From Pseudaestuariivita rosea (GTDB lineage Bacteria; Pseudomonadota; Alphaproteobacteria; Rhodobacterales; Rhodobacteraceae), in the NCBI RefSeq assembly GCF_017592335.1, contig NZ_JACNMP010000009.1:1-64000 (forward strand): 64,000 nt of DNA. The letters are read 5' to 3'. Under the pieces are notes generated by a model. It was not told where the DNA came from. It did no database searches and was given only the letters and a program-made list of their open reading frames with translations. Positions 35,785 to 43,349 of this stretch are shown here, one piece after another. Positions within the stretch are counted from its first letter, which is position 1; every line of letters begins with the position of its first letter. Both the position numbers and the translations under genes were made by a program.

Positions 35785-37155
35785 TTAACCTTGAACTTCG
35801 TTGCCGATGACTTTTTGTTCGCCCTTCAGCCCAATGGGCAGGCTGTCGATATAGGCGTTGGGCTGACGACCGTCATAGGGAATACCGTCGATGATATCGG
35901 CTGCCGGTGTTGGCGCCTTGTAACCATCTGTATCCCAAGGAAAATCAACCTCATTCGCCAGTCCTTCGTCAACCAGCATACGGGCAGCTTCCAGGTAAAT
36001 CTCGGGCTTATAGACCTCGCGGGCGACCTCATCATACCAGTTGTCTGGCTTTGCCTCAGAAATCTGGCCCCAGCGGCGCATCTGGGTCAGGTACCAGACC
36101 GCATCGGAATAATAAGGATAAGTTGCGTTATAGCGGAAAAACACATTGAAATCAGGGATGTCGCGTTTATCGCCTTTTTCAAACTCGAAAAATCCGGTCA
36201 TCGAATTGGCAATCACCTCGGCATCAGCACCCACATATTCGGACCGGGCCAGAATCTCGACCGCCTCTTCGCGGTTGGCATTGTCATTTTCATCCAGCCA
36301 GATCGCCGCCCGGATCAGCGCCTTGGTCAGGGCCAATGTTGTGTTTGGGTTTTCTTCCGCAAATTCGGCCGATATGCCGAAAACCTTTTCAGGGTTATTT
36401 TTCCAGATCTGATAATCCGTGATGACCGGCACACCGATGCCCTTGAACACAGCTTGCTGGTTCCACGGTTCGCCCACGCAATAGCCGTGGATTGTTCCGG
36501 CCTCCAGCGTGGCAGGCATCTGAGGCGGAGGTGTCACAGACAGAAACACATCCGCGCCGATCTGGCCCGAGACATTCTCGGGTGAATAATAACCGGGTTC
36601 CAGCCCACCCGCCGCCAGCCAGTAGCGCAACTCATAATTGTGGGTCGAAACCGGGAAAACCATACCCATATTGAATGGGCGCCCTTCGTCTTTGAATTGT
36701 TCGACCACAGGCTTCAGGGCCGAAGCACTGATGGGGTGAACCGGACGACCATCATCCATGCTTGGGATATTAGGGCGCATCATTTCCCAGACTTCGTTGG
36801 ATACCGTGATGCCATTGCCATTCAGATCCATCGAAAAGGGTGTGATGATATGCGCCTCGGTGCCGTATCCGATTGTTGCGGCCAAAGGCTGACCTGCCAG
36901 CATATGTGCACCGTCTAATTCACCATCAATCACACGGTCCAGCAGAACCTTCCAGTTGGCTTGCGGTTCAAGTGTGACGAACAAACCTTCGTCTTCGAAA
37001 TATCCCTTCTCATAGGCTATCGCCAAAGGCGCCATGTCGGTCAGCTTGATGAAGCCCAACGTCAGTTCATCTTTTTCAACATCCAGAAACTCGGCAGATG
37101 CTGCAGTTACAAAGATCGCTGTCGCTGCAAAGGTCAGGGTTAAGGTCTTTTTCAT
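35785..37155 (-). CDS. nitrate/nitrite ABC transporter binding protein (NrtA-like)
   Basis: A 456-residue periplasmic binding protein of the NrtA/CmpA family. The start at 37155 ([15 protein letters not shown]) is chosen because AAGGA lies seven bases upstream and it begins the signal peptide (cleavage after ASA). The ATG at 37176 is an unlikely alternative. Family landmarks: [46 protein letters not shown] and [14 protein letters not shown]. First structural gene of the nitrate operon, directly behind a leader with ANTAR-type hairpins and an intrinsic terminator. It captures nitrate for the downstream permease. Selectivity (nitrate versus nitrite) is not evident from sequence. Confidence 0.93.
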   Translation of the reverse strand: MKKTLTLTFAATAIFVTAASAEFLDVEKDELTLGFIKLTDMAPLAIAYEKGYFEDEGLFVTLEPQANWKVLLDRVIDGELDGAHMLAGQPLAATIGYGTEAHIITPFSMDLNGNGITVSNEVWEMMRPNIPSMDDGRPVHPISASALKPVVEQFKDEGRPFNMGMVFPVSTHNYELRYWLAAGGLEPGYYSPENVSGQIGADVFLSVTPPPQMPATLEAGTIHGYCVGEPWNQQAVFKGIGVPVITDYQIWKNNPEKVFGISAEFAEENPNTTLALTKALIRAAIWLDENDNANREEAVEILARSEYVGADAEVIANSMTGFFEFEKGDKRDIPDFNVFFRYNATYPYYSDAVWYLTQMRRWGQISEAKPDNWYDEVAREVYKPEIYLEAARMLVDEGLANEVDFPWDTDGYKAPTPAADIIDGIPYDGRQPNAYIDSLPIGLKGEQKVIGNEVQG

Positions 37156-37187
37156 ATGTTTGTCCTTCTTCGCCATCTTGTCAGGTG

Positions 37188-37247
37188 AAAAAAATAAAGC
37201 CGCACGATCTGGCCACGGAGAGTACCGTGATCAGGTCGAGCGGCTTT
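37188..37247 (-). terminator. leader attenuator terminator of the nitrate operon
   Basis: On the minus-strand transcript, AAAGCCGC (37247-37240) pairs with GCGGCTTT (37203-37196). An inner hairpin has a CACGG/CCGTG stem, and the structure is followed immediately by AUUUUUUU (37195-37188). This is a textbook intrinsic terminator only about 35 nt before the nrtA-like start, downstream of any leader promoter, so it would block the operon unless antitermination occurs. With nasT encoded just upstream, NasT-dependent antitermination is the natural reading. Confidence 0.88.
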
Positions 37248-37276
37248 GCTCAGGAATACTCAATTTCGATGAGTCT

Positions 37277-37312
37277 ACAGAACGCCTTTGCCCTGTGTTA
37301 TGTCATGCATAA
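37277..37312 (-). promoter_or_regulatory. candidate two-hairpin ANTAR (NasT) binding element
   Basis: In the leader RNA the second hairpin (37296-37277) has a 7-bp stem ACAGGGC/GUUCUGU (two G-U pairs) closed by the hexaloop AAAGGC. It has A at loop position 1 and G at position 4, the pattern of ANTAR target loops. A first hairpin (37312-37298: UUAUG, loop CAUGA, CAUAA) ends only 1 nt upstream, although its loop does not fit the consensus. The pair precedes the terminator by about 30 nt. Confidence 0.65.
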
Positions 37313-37395
37313 GACAATTATTGATGCTGTCTAAGCCTAAGATCCGGAAACTGCATCTTTGATCCTTGGAATTGCTGCAGATGCACAATAATTAG

Positions 37396-38574
37396 TCAGC
37401 CAGCCGCATTTGGATCAAAAATCTGGCCGTCAAAAAACGCATCTGGCCCCAGAATCAGCTCACCCCGCTCAGATGCAACGGCCTCGGGATGCACCAATGC
37501 GCCCTCGAGTTTTTCTGAAGCTCCGGGCATATCGACAGAAATCTCGGACAGATAATCGCGGTATAAGTCCGCCCGAAAACAGCTTTTTGCAATCTGTATC
37601 GCCTGGGATCGGTCCAGTTTCATCCGGCCCGCCAGGTTACTGGCAATCCAGGCGGCCTGACTGCGCCAGGGGAAATTCGCAGCGCCGCCGTGGAACCGCA
37701 GGAAATGCGGAACCTGCTGAGCAAAAGCGCGCCTGCGCATGATCAAACGGCCGGCCAAGGCGCGATCAATGATGTCATCTGCGACATCAAGATGTTCGCT
37801 GCGGGCCAGTACCTCGGCCGCCATCATTCGATTGTCATGATCCCCCAGCCATTTCGCCGCACGCGCAACGGCACGCATTAACCGGCGCGTCAGATCTGGG
37901 TTTGTAGTGATCCAATCACGGCGGGCTGCCAGCACCTTTTCCGGTGCAAAAGCCCAGATCGCGGCACCCGGCAAAATCAATTCAGCGACACCTTGTTCGA
38001 CCGCAATCGATCCCCAGGGTTCACCCACACAAAAGACATCGATTTCACCCTGGGCAATGGCATCTGCCATCTGAGGGGGCGGCACGATGCGTATGTCAAG
38101 CTGGTTGCCCACATCGATGCCAAGATGACCCAGCCAGTAATACAAAAGTTCAGAATGCATCGAAAAGGGAAACGGCACACCGATCCGCAAATCTGGTCCC
38201 GCGGAAGCAATCAGATGTTTGCCGGTTTCAGACGGGGTCAGAAAATCGCCTGACCAACCGTTTTCGCGCATCTGATCCGCCAGCGTGTTTGAAACCCCGA
38301 TGACGTTACCATTGGCGGATAATACCATCAGAGCATCGACCTGCGCTGGTAGCCCTCCAAGCCCTAGCGACATTGCAATGGGCAAAGGCGAAAGAATATG
38401 AGCCGCGTCCAGATGACCCAAAGCCAACAGATCGCGCAATGCCGACCACGATGGCTGCTTTAACAGCTGAAGGTCCAAGCCCTCTTCCTGTGCAAAATTC
38501 AACTCGCGTGCGATGATCAGCGGGGCACTGTCAACCAGCGGAACATAACCGCAATTGATCCGATGGGCCCTCAT
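37396..38574 (-). CDS. nasS: nitrate/nitrite sensor protein NasS
   Basis: A 392-residue relative of NrtA-type binding proteins without a signal peptide, so cytoplasmic. Landmarks: INCGYVPLVDSAPLIIARE, LDAAHILSPLPIAMS, YYWLGHLG and VFCVGEPWGSIAVEQG. In Azotobacter, Paracoccus and Bradyrhizobium, NasS holds NasT inactive until nitrate or nitrite binds. Its start overlaps the nasT stop by 4 nt, as expected for partners made in fixed ratio. Confidence 0.92.
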   Translation of the reverse strand: MRAHRINCGYVPLVDSAPLIIARELNFAQEEGLDLQLLKQPSWSALRDLLALGHLDAAHILSPLPIAMSLGLGGLPAQVDALMVLSANGNVIGVSNTLADQMRENGWSGDFLTPSETGKHLIASAGPDLRIGVPFPFSMHSELLYYWLGHLGIDVGNQLDIRIVPPPQMADAIAQGEIDVFCVGEPWGSIAVEQGVAELILPGAAIWAFAPEKVLAARRDWITTNPDLTRRLMRAVARAAKWLGDHDNRMMAAEVLARSEHLDVADDIIDRALAGRLIMRRRAFAQQVPHFLRFHGGAANFPWRSQAAWIASNLAGRMKLDRSQAIQIAKSCFRADLYRDYLSEISVDMPGASEKLEGALVHPEAVASERGELILGPDAFFDGQIFDPNAAG

Positions 38575-39155
38575 TTCAGCAAATCCGATGCTGTGACAAG
38601 CGCTTCGGCAATATCGATCAGTTTGCGTCCCTGATCCATCGCCGTCTTGCGCAGCAGGCCATAGGCTTCATCCTCGCTCAGACCCCTTGCCTGCATCAAA
38701 AGGCCCTTGGCACGGTCGATCGTCTTACGTTCAGACAATGCGGCCTTGGCAGCATCCAGTTCAGCCCGCATTTGGCTGACCATCTGAAAACGCGCAATCG
38801 CTGTTTCAAGAACGGGCTTGATCCGATCTTTTTTCAAACCATCAACAACATAAGCGCTTAGACCTGCCGCAATCGCGGCCCGGGTCAGTTCATCGTCAGA
38901 ATGATCGACAAACATCGCGACAGGCCGCTGTTTGGCCCCTGATGCAATGCTTAATGTTTCCAGGGCGTCCCGGCTGGGATTGGCCAGATCGATCAGAACC
39001 AGATCAGGGTCCAAATCAGCCAGATTGCGGGCCAAAGCATTGGTTTCACCAATCACCTGAATGTCAGGCCAGCCACTGTCGCGAAGACCATCTGTTATTT
39101 CTTTTGCGCGCGCTGCATCCGGTTCAACAACGACAATTCTAAGCGGATTTGCCAT
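38571..39155 (-). CDS. nasT: ANTAR-domain transcription antiterminator NasT
   Basis: A 194-residue response-regulator-like protein. The receiver-like N-domain (about 5-125) includes RIVVVEPDAARAKEI and DLVLIDLANPSRD. A coiled linker and a C-terminal ANTAR RNA-binding domain follow (about 135-190: ERKTIDRAKGLLMQARGLSE, DEAYGLLRKTAM). It binds two-hairpin leader RNA and prevents formation of the terminator when released from NasS. First gene of the cluster. The gap to the upstream cold-shock gene (39156-39321) holds that gene's terminator and presumably the nasT promoter. Confidence 0.93.
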   Translation of the reverse strand: MANPLRIVVVEPDAARAKEITDGLRDSGWPDIQVIGETNALARNLADLDPDLVLIDLANPSRDALETLSIASGAKQRPVAMFVDHSDDELTRAAIAAGLSAYVVDGLKKDRIKPVLETAIARFQMVSQMRAELDAAKAALSERKTIDRAKGLLMQARGLSEDEAYGLLRKTAMDQGRKLIDIAEALVTASDLLK

Positions 39156-39277
39156 ATCTGACCCATACTGTCATGCCGACTTCGAACAAGAGCGGGGCAT
39201 CGCGATACATCATCGTTGCAGAATAGGTGCCCAAAATACAAGCAAAGTCACGAAATATGATAAAAAACAAAACAGAT

Positions 39278-39303
39278 AAAAAAGCAGCCAAAAACAGGCT
39301 GCT
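39278..39303 (-). terminator. intrinsic terminator of first cold-shock gene
   Basis: On the minus strand AGCAGCC (39303-39297), a 7-nt loop and GGCTGCT (39289-39283) are followed by a U-run (TTTTTT to 39278). It lies 19 nt after the 39322 stop. Confidence 0.88.
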
Positions 39304-39321
39304 TCCAAGTACATAATGCGC

Positions 39322-39528
39322 TTATATGACTTTTATTTCGCCTGCAGATTTGCGGCCATCGCGGCCTTCTTGCAGTTCGTATTCAACCTTTTGGTTATCA
39401 GCCAGCCCAGTCAAACCCGCACGTTCGACGGCCGAGATATGTACAAACACATCCTGTCCGCCACCCTCGGGTGCGATAAAGCCGAAGCCTTTTGTCGTAT
39501 TGAACCATTTCACGGTGCCAGTGGCCAT
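39322..39528 (-). CDS. cold-shock protein (CspA family)
   Basis: A 68-residue single-strand nucleic-acid chaperone. The cold-shock domain is complete, with RNP-1-like KGFGFIAP and RNP-2-like VFVHISAV. The start at 39528 gives the family N-terminus [10 protein letters not shown]; the longer frame to 39741 runs back through the terminator region of the other csp gene and is rejected. It is 54/68 identical to the protein encoded at 39753-39959. A probable RNA chaperone at low temperature or during growth transitions. Confidence 0.95.
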   Translation of the reverse strand: MATGTVKWFNTTKGFGFIAPEGGGQDVFVHISAVERAGLTGLADNQKVEYELQEGRDGRKSAGEIKVI

Positions 39529-39703
39529 TTCCGTTTTCCTTCTTTTGGACCGCCCGCAGCATGCGGCGGCTTGGTGTTGCAGGCTGTAGAGGTAACCGGC
39601 TGCTGAAAAGAAGGCGGGAACGTATAGTCTGTTATCACACGACAGTAGATGTAGTATTTCGGCAATTATAGCAAGAGTTGTTAACAAAATAAGCCTTAAA
39701 ACG

Positions 39704-39729
39704 AAAAACGGCCCGCTTGAACGGGCCGT
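39704..39729 (-). terminator. intrinsic terminator of second cold-shock gene
   Basis: A perfect 8-bp stem ACGGCCCG/CGGGCCGT (39708-39715 with 39722-39729), 6-nt loop, followed on the minus strand by TTTTTCGTTTT. It separates the two csp genes, so they are independent units. Confidence 0.9.
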
Positions 39730-39752
39730 ACAAAACCACAACTAGCGCCTGC

Positions 39753-39959
39753 TTATAACGCTTTCAGCTCACCGGCGGATTGTCGCCCATCGCGACCTTC
39801 TACCATTTCAAACTCGATCTTCATGTTGTCCGCCAGTCCAGTCATGCCAGCGCGCTCAACAGCCGAAATATGCACAAATACATCCTTGCCCCCATCATCA
39901 GGTGCAATAAACCCATAACCCTTTGTCGTGTTGAACCATTTTACGGTTCCAGTCGCCAT
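39753..39959 (-). CDS. cold-shock protein (CspA family), second copy
   Basis: A 68-residue cold-shock domain protein with KGYGFIAP and VFVHISAV motifs, paralogous to the gene at 39322. Differences are mostly conservative and cluster in the C-terminal half. It has its own terminator at 39704-39729. The region 39960-40166 upstream holds its promoter and 5'UTR plus the start region of the divergent ArsC-like gene; no other gene was seen there. Confidence 0.95.
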   Translation of the reverse strand: MATGTVKWFNTTKGYGFIAPDDGGKDVFVHISAVERAGMTGLADNMKIEFEMVEGRDGRQSAGELKAL

Positions 39960-40166
39960 TCATCTTCTCCCTCAGGTGGTCCGCCCACGGTATTGCGGCG
40001 GGGTGGTGCAGCCTAGTCTTCCATCGTTGCGGCTGCCTCGAAGAGGCTGGCATCAGGAATTCCATTGTCACACGTTAAAAATTAACCAACGACCTTGAAA
40101 TGCAAGCGACTCTGCCTGGACGCGCGCAAAACCGGCAGTATAGTGCCGATAAAAACGGGGGATCAA

Positions 40167-40490
40167 ATGAAGCTATATGGGTTGAAATCCTGCGACACCT
40201 GCAAAAAGGCTTTGAAAGCGCTAACCGCCGCTGATCGGCCCGTTTCGTTCGTCGATGTCAGATCAGATGGCGTGCCTAAAGATCAGTTGAAACGGTTCCA
40301 CGACACCTTTGGCGACGCCATTGTGAATAAGAAATCGAAAACCTGGCGCGAACTGGATGATGCCGCACAACAGCTTGATGTCGTTGACCTTTTGGTGACA
40401 CATCCTTTGGTCATGAAGCGGCCCGTTATCGACAACGGATCGCTTTATCTGGGCTGGGCGCCAGATGTTCAGAAAGAATTGACAAGTTAA
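40167..40490 (+). CDS. ArsC/Spx-like thioredoxin-fold protein
   Basis: A 107-residue protein of the ArsC family (YffB/Spx-like). The N-terminal LKSCDTCKKALKAL carries a CxxC pair (Cys 9 and 12). SKTWRELDD, LLVTHPLVMKRPVID and LYLGW are family landmarks. The Arg of the KRPV segment is kept. It could be a glutathione-dependent reductase; arsenate specificity is not supported by context. The start at 40167 is preceded by GGGGGAT; a longer frame from 40095 is unlikely. It ends in a 4-nt convergent overlap with the DoxX gene. Confidence 0.85.
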   Translation: MKLYGLKSCDTCKKALKALTAADRPVSFVDVRSDGVPKDQLKRFHDTFGDAIVNKKSKTWRELDDAAQQLDVVDLLVTHPLVMKRPVIDNGSLYLGWAPDVQKELTS

Positions 40491-41059
40491 GCCAGCCGAA
40501 GGTCTGCTTTATTCACCCCACCGCCCGTGATTTTGCTGAACAGCCAATCCAGCGACAGTGGACCGGCCCCACGGATCACAAGAACAAGCAAGGTAAATAC
40601 CCAAAAGGCCCGTTGATCCAGGATAATATCGGCTGATTGTCGATCAAACCAAAGTCCTGCAGCAACGCCATGTCCCGTAATATCGACCACGCTTTGCACA
40701 ATCACAAATCCGATCATGCCCAGTGCCGCAAGGCGCGTCAGCAAACCGACCAAGATCAGCGCGGGCAAGATAAACTCGGCCCAGGTGCCGGCTATGACGA
40801 CCAGCTTGTGAAACAGGCTAAGCTGACTGGCATCGTAACTGACCGCCTCCATCGCTTTTGGGAAAATCTGGGTGTAGGCCCCAAACGAAGGCTGAAACAG
40901 GCCTGCAAAACCGTCGCCCAGCTTCGTCATCGCTGAATTCCAGTAATAGACCAGCAGGACGGACGCGAACAGAAAACGGGCCAGTGTGGGCGTCACCCAA
41001 TCCCCCGCGCGTTCAATCGGGCTAAAGACAGCAGTGTAGAGTGCGGCAAGGCGGTTCAT
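40487..41059 (-). CDS. DoxX-family membrane protein of bufferin operon (BufD-like)
   Basis: A 190-residue inner-membrane protein of the DoxX family with about four to five hydrophobic segments (about 25-45, 75-98, 100-125, 143-165). Landmarks: RFLFASVLLVYYWNSAMTKL and WAEFILPALILVGLLTRLAAL. Last gene of the cluster bufA-bufB-bufC-bufD, overlapping bufC by 4 nt. DoxX proteins are common fourth members of bufferin clusters. Their precise role (redox or membrane partner) is not settled. Confidence 0.85.
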   Translation of the reverse strand: MNRLAALYTAVFSPIERAGDWVTPTLARFLFASVLLVYYWNSAMTKLGDGFAGLFQPSFGAYTQIFPKAMEAVSYDASQLSLFHKLVVIAGTWAEFILPALILVGLLTRLAALGMIGFVIVQSVVDITGHGVAAGLWFDRQSADIILDQRAFWVFTLLVLVIRGAGPLSLDWLFSKITGGGVNKADLRLA

Positions 41060-41808
41060 TTTGGGATCTCACTTATGGCGGTGATGGCGCCACCGGCAAT
41101 CAAGGCACCAAGCGTTGAGGTTAGATCGAAGTCAGGTACGATTTTGGTGGCCTGTTCATAGGCCTCGCCGAAGGACATGTCTTTCGAAGCCTCTAAAAAC
41201 AGGGTGGCACCGGGTGGCAGCAACGTCAGATAAGGATCGTATTCAGGACGGGTTATCAAAACATCCTCGGCCCGCATTTCGGGCTTGGGTGCATCAGCTG
41301 CCATATTGAACTGCCAGATCGCATATATCGGCCAGGGCGAAGATATCACCCTAACGGCAGGTGCCAGATGCAGGTAAGACCCCATCAGTTGGTCAGGCGG
41401 CATATCCTGCAAAACGCTGGGCTGAATTGGTTGGGCATCGGCGGCGTGATAGGATTGGCGCATCGCCTGTTCCAATCGTGCGATATCCGGCAGATACGGT
41501 ATCTTCTGCGCAGGCTCAAAAGTTTTCAGAAAATCAGGCATCTGATCGCCGTAGAACATCATAAGCGGCGATGTCGGTGGGTATTGCCGCAGATAGACAC
41601 CAACCATGGCGCGAAAAAACTCTGGTCCGACCAGTTTGACGATGACTGGAAACGCGGCCTCTAACGCGTCGGTCAAACTGACAGCGACGTTGTTGCGATA
41701 AACCGCAAAACGCTTTGGCGTTGGCAAGCCTTGCGGGTCGATCACGCCATTCGGAATAGCGGCCGCAGGGTCCAAAAGCGCGTGAGTGAAGTCTGACTGA
41801 CCCATCAC
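41056..41808 (-). CDS. DUF2063 partner protein of bufferin operon (BufC/HvfC-like)
   Basis: A 250-residue protein of the DUF2063 family. The N-terminal [16 protein letters not shown] and [20 protein letters not shown] (about 25-55) and the later [15 protein letters not shown] are typical. In MNIO systems this partner binds the precursor peptide and presents it to the iron enzyme, in the way a RiPP recognition element does. It overlaps bufB and bufD by 4 nt each, showing tight coupling. Not a DNA-binding protein, despite older database labels for the family. Confidence 0.88.
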   Translation of the reverse strand: MMGQSDFTHALLDPAAAIPNGVIDPQGLPTPKRFAVYRNNVAVSLTDALEAAFPVIVKLVGPEFFRAMVGVYLRQYPPTSPLMMFYGDQMPDFLKTFEPAQKIPYLPDIARLEQAMRQSYHAADAQPIQPSVLQDMPPDQLMGSYLHLAPAVRVISSPWPIYAIWQFNMAADAPKPEMRAEDVLITRPEYDPYLTLLPPGATLFLEASKDMSFGEAYEQATKIVPDFDLTSTLGALIAGGAITAISEIPK

Positions 41809-42662
41809 GCAAGCACTTTGGATAGGGCGCGTTCAGCGCGGGCGGCTTCGGACGCAAGGGGCTGCCAATCAGGTACATCTGTGTCCCATTCAATCAGCGT
41901 TGGGACAGGACCTGTGCGCGTCAGAGTGTGATCATAGAGCGCCCAAACCGGGTCCACGACTTCACGACCGTGACTGTCAATCAAAAGCGGTGCGCCGTGG
42001 TCATCGTGGTCTTCGTCATGACCGCCCAGATGAATTTCGCCGACATATTCGACCGGAAAATCATTGATATAGCTGATCGGATCGGTCTGCTGGTTCGTCG
42101 CAGAGACAAAGACGTTGTTCACATCCAAAAGCAAACCGCACCCTGTGCGCTGCACAATCTGCGCCAGATAGTCGACCTCGGACATCGTGGTTTCTTCGAA
42201 AGCCAAATAGGTCGATGGGTTTTCCAGCAACATCCTGCGACCCAGGGCATCCTGAACTTGATTGATGTGATCGACGACGCGGTTCAGCGTAGCGTCGTTA
42301 TAGGGCACGGGCAGCAGATCATTCAGGAAGTGCGTATCGTGGGTCGACCACGCTAAATGTTCGGAAAAGCTGGCAGGGTTTAACCAATCGATCAAATGCT
42401 TCAAGCGCGCCAGATGATCCTGATCCAGCGGTGTTTCACCGCCAATCGATAAGCCGACACCATGAACCGAAATCGGAAACCGTTGGGCAAGATGCTTTAG
42501 CTGCGCAATCGGGCGACCACCGTCCCCCATGTAGTTTTCGGCATGTATCTCAAGCCAACCAACCGGGCCTGCGTCCGCCATGATATCCGCAAAATGCTGC
42601 GCCTTATAGCCAACACCGGGCTGCGTGGGCAGTCGATCAAAGGAATGGCTGATATCAAGCAT
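41805..42662 (-). CDS. DUF692 multinuclear-iron (MNIO) peptide-modifying enzyme (BufB/HvfB-like)
   Basis: A 285-residue TIM-barrel enzyme of the DUF692/MNIO family. Candidate iron ligands sit in conserved motifs in order: EIHAENYM (about 37-44), VHGVGLS (about 66-72), SEHLAWS (about 98-104), [17 protein letters not shown] (about 175-184), [10 protein letters not shown] (about 211-220), DSHGREV and EWDTDVP. Relatives (MbnB, TglH, ChrH, HvfB) oxidatively modify cysteines of a peptide. Here the expected substrate is the DUF2282 peptide encoded 65 nt upstream. GAGG lies just before the ATG. Probably converts core Cys residues into thiooxazole-type copper ligands, as described for bufferins. Confidence 0.92.
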   Translation of the reverse strand: MLDISHSFDRLPTQPGVGYKAQHFADIMADAGPVGWLEIHAENYMGDGGRPIAQLKHLAQRFPISVHGVGLSIGGETPLDQDHLARLKHLIDWLNPASFSEHLAWSTHDTHFLNDLLPVPYNDATLNRVVDHINQVQDALGRRMLLENPSTYLAFEETTMSEVDYLAQIVQRTGCGLLLDVNNVFVSATNQQTDPISYINDFPVEYVGEIHLGGHDEDHDDHGAPLLIDSHGREVVDPVWALYDHTLTRTGPVPTLIEWDTDVPDWQPLASEAARAERALSKVLA

Positions 42663-42685
42663 CGTGACCTCGGCAAGTTTGATCT

Positions 42686-42712
42686 GTGTCCCCCAACCTG
42701 TGCGGGGGACAC
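42686..42712 (-). promoter_or_regulatory. strong hairpin between bufA and bufB
   Basis: A perfect 9-bp G+C-rich stem (42686-42694 with 42704-42712, GTGTCCCCC/GGGGGACAC) and 9-nt loop lie in the 65-nt gap between the precursor gene and the enzyme gene. No U-tract follows on the minus strand. It is a likely processing or partial-termination site that would give more precursor than enzyme mRNA. Confidence 0.7.
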
Positions 42713-42727
42713 GTGGTATGATACCAT

Positions 42728-43033
42728 TTATGCTGGTAGGTCGCGATCCAGCGCTTCCAGCGATCCTTCGCGGGCGGTACCGTCGGCCATCGCAGGCAGT
42801 TCGATGTCAGAGCACGTGCCAGCTTCAACCAGTGTCCAAGCGTTGCCTTGGTAATCAACAGTCGATGTACCGGCGCAAGATGTACCTGGGCCAGCGGCAC
42901 AGTCATTTTCGCCAGCCAGCGATACGCCAAAGCATTTTTCCTGAGCCTGAGCGTTTACGGCTGTTGTCGAGTGTGCAGTCAAAGCAGCGGCAACAGCACC
43001 GGCGACGGCAAGGGTTTTAACGTGTTTGGACAT
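42728..43033 (-). CDS. bufferin-like precursor peptide (DUF2282, BufA1/HvfA-like)
   Basis: A 101-residue small exported protein. Start at 43033 with a perfect GAGAGGA five bases upstream; the frame extending to 43117 is rejected. Residues 1-28 form a signal peptide ([20 protein letters not shown]..., cleavage near VNA). The mature part has four Cys at 34, 45, 53 and 74 in the pattern [22 protein letters not shown] and EAGTC, which is the DUF2282/BufA1 signature. The C-terminal [14 protein letters not shown] is family-like. The co-encoded MNIO enzyme is expected to modify its cysteines before export. The product should bind copper in the periplasm and protect against excess Cu. Confidence 0.92.
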   Translation of the reverse strand: MSKHVKTLAVAGAVAAALTAHSTTAVNAQAQEKCFGVSLAGENDCAAGPGTSCAGTSTVDYQGNAWTLVEAGTCSDIELPAMADGTAREGSLEALDRDLPA

Positions 43034-43349
43034 GTTGTTCCTCTCGGGTTTTACTGTCATTCCCGCTTGTTGCGGTGATTGAAGACTAATCAATCGGTGT
43101 GACAGTTTGCCACTCACGTCGCCGTGTGTCGCAGGTGCGTCAGTCTGTGTGAGGTTTTCGTGAGGATTATTTCAGCGCTTAGCGCAATATTCTTTATTTA
43201 GTGGCCTTGGTCTTTTGGGCAAGGATGCAGACCTGCGACAGAATGGCCGAATTGTTACAAATCCTGGCCAGGCGCAATGGTCACTTACCGAAATGTTTCA
43301 CCGCCACAGACAATTATATGTCTGTGGCACACGATTTTTCATACTTGGA
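43034..43349. other. intergenic region upstream of the bufferin operon
   Basis: No gene was recognised in these 316 bases between thrS and the bufA-like gene, both on the minus strand. It should hold the bufferin-operon promoter. I looked for ECF (SigF-type GTAACG/CGAA) boxes and copper-regulator palindromes and saw none that was convincing. It contains the perfect inverted repeat at 43303-43328, listed separately. Confidence 0.5.
43303..43328. repeat. perfect 10-bp inverted repeat after thrS
   Basis: GCCACAGACA (43303-43312), loop ATTATA, TGTCTGTGGC (43319-43328). It starts 21 nt after the thrS stop on the minus strand. On that strand no U-run follows; on the plus strand CACGATTTTT follows. 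It may be a 3' end element for thrS or an operator for the bufferin operon. Confidence 0.6.

Noticed and set aside
43034-43200. ECF-sigma (SigF-like) promoter of the bufferin operon
   Set aside because: Known bufferin operons can be under an ECF factor, but no GTAACG-like -35 with matching -10 was found by eye.
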